Positions 13,493 through 17,552 of a stretch of 17,552 bases of DNA are shown here, piece by piece; position 1 is the first letter of the stretch, and each line of letters starts with the position of its first letter. Where the stretch lies: contig CAZLEF010000114.1 of NCBI GenBank assembly GCA_964558465.1, positions 1-17,552 of the forward strand, in the 5' to 3' direction. The notes under the pieces are model-generated. The model worked only from the letters and a program-made list of their open reading frames with translations, was not told the origin of the DNA and ran no database searches. The DNA comes from JACJYC01 sp964558465 (GTDB taxonomy: Bacteria; Bacteroidota; Bacteroidia; Chitinophagales; Saprospiraceae). A program made the position numbers and the translations under genes.

Positions 13493-14044
13493 TCAATTAT
13501 CATTCACCCTCCGCCCGCCGGCAGTGCGTGAAGAGCTTTCTACCTTGTTGATCTTTTTCAGGTCCACCATCAGGCTGGAGAAAGCGCTGCCGGAGTTGAC
13601 GCTCCATTTGCGGCCTTCGTAGGTAACGGTTCCTTCACGGCGGTCCCAGTCGGAGGCCATCAGCGCATAACGGTTACTTGCCTTAGGATTGGGGCCGAAG
13701 ATCAGGAAACGTTCATCTGAATTGGCCTCAAACCCGATGGCGAAGCGGTTGTCTTTGGGTTTGAACAGCAGAACACCGGGGGTGCCCCGGCGGATGACGA
13801 CCTGCTCAACCCGGCGGCCGTCCACGATCTTGATCTCGCCGGAGATGATCTCGGAAGAGCCGCCGGTCAGTTCGCGATAAAGGGTAATGTCATCAGAGAG
13901 ATAAAACTGGATGCGCTTCAATTCGCTGTCGCTCCATTGGTACTGGTCGTACAGGTTTTGGGTAAATGGTCGTAAATTGGGGCCACAAGAGGCTGCGGTC
14001 ATAACTGCAAGGAGTAACGCGAAATATCGGATCAGGTTTTTCAT
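13493..14044 (-). CDS. Putative lipoprotein of unknown function
   Basis: 183 aa from ATG 14044 (MKNLIRYFALLLAVMTAASCG). It has a type II signal peptide with a lipobox ending at C20 (TAASC), so it is probably lipid-anchored in the cell envelope. The mature part (PNLRPFTQNLYDQYQWSDSELKRIQFYLSDD, then TLYRE, GEIKIVDGRRVEQVVIRRGTPGVLLF, and DRREGTVTYEGRKW) is a predicted all-beta domain. Proteins of this look are common in Bacteroidota, but I know no assigned function. A good promoter lies 26 bp upstream. It is transcribed alone, towards the beta-barrel gene. Confidence 0.85.
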   Translation of the reverse strand: MKNLIRYFALLLAVMTAASCGPNLRPFTQNLYDQYQWSDSELKRIQFYLSDDITLYRELTGGSSEIISGEIKIVDGRRVEQVVIRRGTPGVLLFKPKDNRFAIGFEANSDERFLIFGPNPKASNRYALMASDWDRREGTVTYEGRKWSVNSGSAFSSLMVDLKKINKVESSSRTAGGRRVNDN

Positions 14045-14069
14045 TTTTCGAGTGAATCGTTTGTCCGTT

Positions 14070-14100
14070 CAAAGGTAGACCCAAGCCGGGTGTGTTGCAA
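14070..14100 (-). promoter_or_regulatory. Bacteroidota-type promoter of the lipoprotein gene
   Basis: On the minus strand TTG (14100-14098) is followed by 20 nt and then TACCTTTG (14077-14070), a full match to TAnnTTTG. The box lies 25 bp before ATG 14044. Confidence 0.7.
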
Positions 14101-14151
14101 GAATTTTAAGAAACTTTAACCTGCACCTTAACGGAATTTAACGAAGGGCGT

Positions 14152-14159
14152 TATCTTTA
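14152..14159 (+). promoter_or_regulatory. Possible -7 element of the short-chain dehydrogenase gene
   Basis: TATCTTTA, one base off TAnnTTTG, 23 bp before ATG 14183. There is no matching -33 TTG. An AAGAAGGG sequence sits directly against the start codon. Confidence 0.35.
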
Positions 14160-14182
14160 CTTGAAAATACCAAAAAGAAGGG

Positions 14183-14887
14183 ATGATTGTAATGATTACC
14201 GGGGCCGGCCGGGGTATTGGATTCGACGCTTCACTTGCGCTGGCGGCCTCACCTGAAAACACTGTTCTGGCGCTCGGCCGGGACGCTGAGAAACTTTCCA
14301 TGCTGGCGGCTAAAGCCAGGGAATTGCACGGCAACGACAATTTGCGCACGCTTCCGTTCGACGTTACCCAACCCGACGAATCGGCTTTCTGTGAATTGAT
14401 TGAAAAAGCGGGCGGACTGGATACGCTCATCAATAACGCGGGTTTTATGGTCCGGAAACCATTTGAAACCGTCGACCCGGAAGACTGGCGAATCGTCTAC
14501 GAAACCAACGTGCTGGGCCCGGCCTGGCTGATCCGGTTGGCGCTGCCGTATTTGCGCAAGAGCAGCCGGGCGCATGTGGTCAATATCGGCAGTATGGGCG
14601 GGTTCCAGGGCAGCGGCAAGTTTTCGGGCCTGTCGGTGTACAGTTCCTCCAAAGCCGCCATCGCCAACCTGACGGAATGCCTGGCAGAAGAATACAAAAA
14701 GGAAAAAATCGCCTTCAACTGCCTGGCCCTCGGGTCTGCACAAACGGAAATGCTGGCCGAAGCTTTTCCTGGCTACAAAGCCCCGCTGACCAGCGCTGAA
14801 ATGGGCAGGTTTGTGGCCTGGTTTGCAACGGAAGGGGGGAAATATTTTAACGGAAAGGTGCTGCCGGTTTCGCTGGCGACGCCGTAA
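14183..14887 (+). CDS. Short-chain dehydrogenase/reductase (SDR)
   Basis: 234 aa from ATG 14183 (MIVMITGAGRGIGFDAS). Classical SDR: cofactor loop TGAGRGIG (6-13), D60 of the FDV strand, NNAG (84-87), catalytic serine in NIGSMGG (S137), and YSSSK (Y153 and K157). A GRD at 32-34 after strand 2 fits NADP(H) preference, which is weak evidence. Length is normal for the family. Substrate unknown; 3-oxoacyl-ACP-type reductases and many sugar or ketone reductases share this frame. It is a single gene with its own possible promoter and a possible terminator overlapping the stop. Confidence 0.93.
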   Translation: MIVMITGAGRGIGFDASLALAASPENTVLALGRDAEKLSMLAAKARELHGNDNLRTLPFDVTQPDESAFCELIEKAGGLDTLINNAGFMVRKPFETVDPEDWRIVYETNVLGPAWLIRLALPYLRKSSRAHVVNIGSMGGFQGSGKFSGLSVYSSSKAAIANLTECLAEEYKKEKIAFNCLALGSAQTEMLAEAFPGYKAPLTSAEMGRFVAWFATEGGKYFNGKVLPVSLATP

Positions 14888-14902
14888 ATGGCGGTTTTTT
14901 TT
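14880..14902 (+). terminator. Possible intrinsic terminator of the SDR gene
   Basis: CGCC-gtaaat-GGCG (14880-14893) followed by G and eight T residues. The stem is only 4 bp and includes the stop codon (14885-14887), so this is a weak call resting mainly on the T-run. Confidence 0.4.
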
Positions 14903-14954
14903 GAAAGATTGTCCGATTTTTCATTAACTTGCTCATTCATTCACAACCCAAAAA

Positions 14955-15092
14955 ATGGGCGCTGAAGCTGAAAAACCTTTGTTGGAAAAATACCACTTCA
15001 CCGTCGAGGAATACCGACGGATGGGCGAAGCATCTATTTTTCCTGAAGATACACGCGTAGAATTGCTCAATGGTGAAATTATTGAAATGAGC
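14955..15092 (+). pseudogene. Truncated Uma2-family (DUF820) gene, N-terminal 46 codons
   Basis: From ATG 14955 the first 46 residues carry the typical Uma2 N-terminus: LLEKYHFTVEEY, then MGEASIFPEDTRVELLNGEIIEMS. In intact members this continues into the PD-(D/E)XK core (PDLVV...). Here the similarity ends after EMS and the frame runs into a repeat and then antisense to the beta-barrel gene. The start region has TAACTTGC upstream, as at 11338. The gene is broken and very likely non-functional. Confidence 0.8.
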
Positions 15093-15150
15093 AAGCGGAT
15101 TCGCTTTGTGGGTAGTCCCCAATTCCCACCTGACTCCAAACGTCAACTCC

Positions 15151-15178
15151 TATCCTTTATCCTTTATCCTTTACCTTA
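15151..15178. repeat. TATCCTT heptamer repeat
   Basis: Three TATCCTT units plus TACCTTA lie between the broken Uma2 gene and the 3' end of the beta-barrel gene. It is a further heptamer sequence, different from the CCRTCYA family. Confidence 0.6.
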
Positions 15179-15182
15179 CCCT

Positions 15183-16364
15183 TCAATAATTAAACTTCAC
15201 CCGCAAAAACCCCACCTGCAACGGGCTCCGGTACCCTTCCTCACCCTTGCTCAGCACAATTTGCCCGACAGCGTCCAGGGTCCAGTTGTCGGAGATGGAA
15301 AGGGTAAAAGTCGGGTTGATGAAGAGCGGATGCACTTCCACCGGGCTGTATATGAGGGCGACGCCGGTGGTGAGCAACGGCGTAACGGGATAGGAGGCTT
15401 GTGTGAAAACCGCCCACCGGTAAGGGTAGAGATTGCGCGCTGAGAGGTCGAAGGTGAAGAGGTTGAGAATATCCTGGTCGGTTGCGCCTGAACTGTTGTA
15501 GAGGAAGCCGCCGTTGAGGTAAATGGAATTGGAAAAGGCGTAATCCACGTTGGCGGTCAGCGCCAGGATGCTCTCCTGGTCTTCCGGCCTGTAAAACCAG
15601 GTGGCCTCTCCCTTAAAACCAGCGTTTTTGATATTGCCGGCCCAACCGCCGCCCAGCACCAGGTCTTTTTGGGCGTACCCGCCGATGATCTGGATATCGT
15701 AGCTGCCTTTGTTGAAAACCCAGCGCCCTGCGGCGATCATGCCGCCCAGGCTGTCGGCGCCGCGCACGGCCAGTTCCACACTTCCTGCATAGCCGGTAAA
15801 GTAGCGCACCCGCACGGCGTCGGAACCGGGCCGTTCTTCGTAGTCGAAGTCGGTAAAGGCATAAGCGTTGAAGATGTCATTGGGGTTCCAGATGGTGCTG
15901 ATGCCCCAGTTGACGCGCTGGCGGCCCAGGCGGACTTCCCATTTTTCACGCGTGTATTCGATATACAACCGGTCGAGTACGCTATGGCCGATAAACCCTC
16001 TTTTTTCCAGCCAGACGGCCGACAGGTCGAGCCAGTCGTTGGCGCTTTCTTCAATCCGTTCGGCGTATTGGGGCGTGGTTTTTACCAGATCGCCGTAAAA
16101 TACGCGGGTTCGGAGGCCGGCGCTGAAATTCAGCGTTGGGTTTATATTCCATTTGAAGTTGAGCCGGTGGTGGAGCAGGTTGTCCTGCAGGACGGTGTCC
16201 ACCAGCTTGAACTGGCTGAAATCCGGAAAGGAGCCGTTGAAGAAATAGAGGCTTTGCAGGTTTTTCACATACCCGTTGAGCTCAATTTTGGTCGTATCGG
16301 ACTGGGTGTGAGCAGTGAGGGCAGTTAGTGCCGCAAGCGACAGGATGAATAGTTGATTTTTCAT
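15183..16364 (-). CDS. Outer-membrane beta-barrel protein, DUF1302/porin-like
   Basis: 393 aa from ATG 16364 (MKNQLFILSLAALTALTAHT). A signal peptide of about 20 residues is followed by a long series of amphipathic beta strands, ending in FLRVKFNY with the terminal aromatic residue expected by the BAM machinery. The segment LGRQRVNWGISTIWNPNDIFN (146-166) is typical of porin-like barrels of the DUF1302/alginate-export type. There is no plug or TonB box, so it is not a TonB-dependent receptor. It lies 91 bp downstream of the ABC ATPase gene on the same strand. This suggests the barrel is the outer-membrane part of that transport or sorting system; that link is inference. Confidence 0.85.
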   Translation of the reverse strand: MKNQLFILSLAALTALTAHTQSDTTKIELNGYVKNLQSLYFFNGSFPDFSQFKLVDTVLQDNLLHHRLNFKWNINPTLNFSAGLRTRVFYGDLVKTTPQYAERIEESANDWLDLSAVWLEKRGFIGHSVLDRLYIEYTREKWEVRLGRQRVNWGISTIWNPNDIFNAYAFTDFDYEERPGSDAVRVRYFTGYAGSVELAVRGADSLGGMIAAGRWVFNKGSYDIQIIGGYAQKDLVLGGGWAGNIKNAGFKGEATWFYRPEDQESILALTANVDYAFSNSIYLNGGFLYNSSGATDQDILNLFTFDLSARNLYPYRWAVFTQASYPVTPLLTTGVALIYSPVEVHPLFINPTFTLSISDNWTLDAVGQIVLSKGEEGYRSPLQVGFLRVKFNY

Positions 16365-16378
16365 GGCTTCATTTGTAC

Positions 16379-16462
16379 CCCCGACCTCCGGTCGGGGTCT
16401 ATTTCAGGTACGCCGACCGGAGGTCAGCGTTACTATCGCCGACCAGAGGTCAGCGTTACTTT
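16379..16462. repeat. Palindrome and 26-bp tandem repeat between ATPase and beta-barrel genes
   Basis: CCCCGACC-tcc-GGTCGGGG (16379-16397) is a perfect 8-bp hairpin. It is followed by two 26-bp copies (16411-16436, 16437-16462) beginning CGCCGACC and containing GACC-nga-GGTC. The second copy runs over the ATPase stop codon (16456-16458). It may attenuate transcription into the beta-barrel gene. Confidence 0.7.
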
Positions 16463-17139
16463 CTCACATCTCTCACAACCACCCCGTCCTCCAGCGTAAT
16501 GACCCGCCTGGCGCGGTCGATCACCCGTTGGTCGTGCGTACTGAACACAAAAGTGGCGCCTTCCTCCTCGTTGAGCCGGGCCATGATGTCGAGCAAATTG
16601 GAAGTGGAAGCGGAATCCAGGTTGGCGGTCGGTTCGTCAGCCAGGATGAGGGCAGGTTTGGCGGCCAACGCCCTTGCTACGGCAACCCGCTGCTGCTGAC
16701 CGCCCGACATTTCTGACGGCCGTTTGTTGGTCTGGTCGGTCAGTCCGACCGCATGCAGGAGTTCTGCCGCCCGGGCATCGCGTTCAATTTTTGGCCGTTT
16801 TTGCAGCAGCATCACAAATTCCACATTTTCTTTTGCCGTCAGCACCGGGATCAGGTTGTACGCCTGAAAAACAAACCCGATATGGGCCTTGCGGAAATCG
16901 ATCAACTGATTGTCCGACAGCCCGCTGATGTCCGTCTCATCCACGAAGACCTCCCCTTTTGTAGGCCGGTCCAGCCCACCAATGATATTGAGCAGGGTGG
17001 TTTTGCCGGAACCTGAAGGGCCCACAATGGCGGCAAATTCGCCGGGCTCGATGGTCAGGTCTACGCCCCTGAGGGCATGCACCGCTATTTTGTCGGGGTC
17101 GTAAACTTTGGTGACCCCCTGGGTTTTGATTACGCTCAT
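16456..17139 (-). CDS. ABC transporter ATP-binding protein, LolD/MacB type
   Basis: 227 aa from ATG 17139 (MSVIKTQGVTKVYDPD). All ATPase motifs are present: Walker A GPSGSGKT (40-47), Q-loop FVFQAYNLIP (Q92), signature SGGQQQR (145-151), Walker B LILADE (164-169), D-loop NLDS (173-176) and switch histidine STHD (H202). Length and sequence fit the LolD/MacB/FtsE-like group, which works with FtsX-type permeases at the inner membrane. These do not import solutes; they extract lipoproteins, drive tripartite efflux or relay signals. The permease 3' end lies 265 bp upstream and the outer-membrane barrel follows. Lipoprotein sorting versus macrolide-type export cannot be decided here. Confidence 0.95.
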   Translation of the reverse strand: MSVIKTQGVTKVYDPDKIAVHALRGVDLTIEPGEFAAIVGPSGSGKTTLLNIIGGLDRPTKGEVFVDETDISGLSDNQLIDFRKAHIGFVFQAYNLIPVLTAKENVEFVMLLQKRPKIERDARAAELLHAVGLTDQTNKRPSEMSGGQQQRVAVARALAAKPALILADEPTANLDSASTSNLLDIMARLNEEEGATFVFSTHDQRVIDRARRVITLEDGVVVRDVRK

Positions 17140-17200
17140 TGTTTATAAAAGTTTGGAGTTGCTTTGCCCGCCCGAGCTACGCCCTGAAGGAGGGTTTGTG

Positions 17201-17280
17201 GTTGTTTGGTGTTGTTGGGAGTTGTTTGGAGTTGTTTGGAGTTGTTGGGAGTTGTTTGGTGTTGTTGGGAGTTGTTGGGA
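17201..17280. repeat. Decamer array, 8 units, G/T-rich on the plus strand
   Basis: Eight consecutive 10-bp units of the form GTTGTTTGGA or GTTGTTGGGA with final A/T. On the coding strand of the ATPase gene it is C/A-rich and ends about 60 bp before ATG 17139. Same family as the arrays at 5301, 11081 and 11171. Confidence 0.9.
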
Positions 17281-17290
17281 TAACAAAACC

Positions 17291-17390
17291 AAACCATCCC
17301 AAACCATCCCAAACCATCCCAAACCATCCCAAACCATCCCAAACCATTCCAAACCATCCCAAACCATCCCAAACCATCCCAAACCATCCC
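17291..17390. repeat. Decamer array, 10 units of AAACCATCCC
   Basis: Ten head-to-tail copies of AAACCATCCC; the sixth is AAACCATTCC and all others are identical. It faces the 17201-17280 array with opposite strand bias: its reverse complement, read as TGGTTTGGGA, resembles TTGTTTGGAG. The frames that stay open through it are repeat translations, not genes. Confidence 0.95.
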
Positions 17391-17404
17391 AAACAAATTA
17401 ATCA

Positions 17405-17552
17405 TTATATCTTCCGCATCGCCTCCACCGGCTTCAGCCGGATTGCCTTCAGCGCCGGGTAAATCGCGCCGATGATCGCCGTAATGGCCACGGCCAGTGC
17501 CAACTGCACGTAGATGTCAAAATGCAATTGGGTGTAAACCACCGTAGACATG
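17405..17552 (-). CDS. FtsX-like ABC transporter permease, C-terminal end (5' part off right edge)
   Basis: Only the last 49 codons are in the window, ending with TAA at 17405-17407. They encode a final transmembrane helix (VQLALAVAITAIIGAIYPAL) and the tail ALKAIRLKPVEAMRKI. The P-A-x-x-A-x-x-x-x-P-x-E-A-x-R pattern is the hallmark end of FtsX/MacB/LolC-type permeases. The preceding STVVYTQLHFDIYVQ is periplasmic. It is the membrane partner of the ATPase gene downstream. Confidence 0.85.
   Translation of the reverse strand, partial: MSTVVYTQLHFDIYVQLALAVAITAIIGAIYPALKAIRLKPVEAMRKI

Noticed and set aside
17291..17390. Possible CRISPR array
   Set aside because: The units are only 10 bp, identical and without spacers, and there are no cas genes.
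17108..17462. Several overlapping open frames rich in NHPKPSQT or GMVWDGLGWF repeats
   Set aside because: They are translations of 10-bp tandem repeats, which stay open in several frames because the units contain no stop; they are not proteins.

Overview
The window looks like chromosome from a Bacteroidota bacterium, most likely Saprospiria (Lewinella/Haliscomenobacter-like). The reasons are: two promoters of the Bacteroidota TTG-N20-TAnnTTTG type, few Shine-Dalgarno sites, MetG with a C-terminal Trbp111 domain, a short PabB next to a class IV PLP enzyme, PorT-like beta-barrel proteins, and intergenic regions full of short tandem repeats and palindromes. The genus assignment is inference. No rRNA, tRNA, CRISPR array, integrase or complete insertion sequence was seen.

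Region 1 (1-4694, all minus strand) is the accessory part. A Roc-COR (Roco) GTPase with N-terminal leucine-rich repeats (492-3005) sits between two FGE/SUMF1-fold proteins: one runs off the left edge (1-418), one is complete (3254-4015). A third FGE unit survives only as its last codons (4383-4415) in a duplicated spacer. The complete FGE protein lacks the catalytic cysteine pair, so it is better read as a binding fold than as a formylglycine-generating enzyme. Upstream is an intergenic element with four successive stem-loops (4522-4660).

Region 2 (4695-6356, minus) is a PabB-PabC-like pair for p-aminobenzoate synthesis. It is followed by about 300 bp of octamer repeats.

Region 3 (6665-8777, plus) holds a small PD-(D/E)XK/Uma2-like protein with a clear promoter, a SAM methyltransferase and a J-domain protein, separated by repeats and hairpins.

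Region 4 (8897-12611) holds metG (minus) and, divergently, a class V PLP enzyme whose 5' side carries an in-frame remnant resembling the start of a Uma2 gene.

Region 5 (12693-14887) holds a small beta-barrel protein, a lipoprotein and a short-chain dehydrogenase, then a truncated Uma2 gene (14955-15092).

Region 6 (15183-17552, minus) reads in transcription order: FtsX-type permease (3' end only), LolD/MacB-type ATPase, outer-membrane beta-barrel. It is probably one envelope transport operon.

Across the window, tandem arrays (7-, 8- and 10-bp units) sit just upstream of start codons. In most cases the sense strand of the following gene is C/A-rich and G-poor. Two octamer arrays carry the same small palindrome, and one 190-bp locus has two decamer arrays of opposite strand bias.
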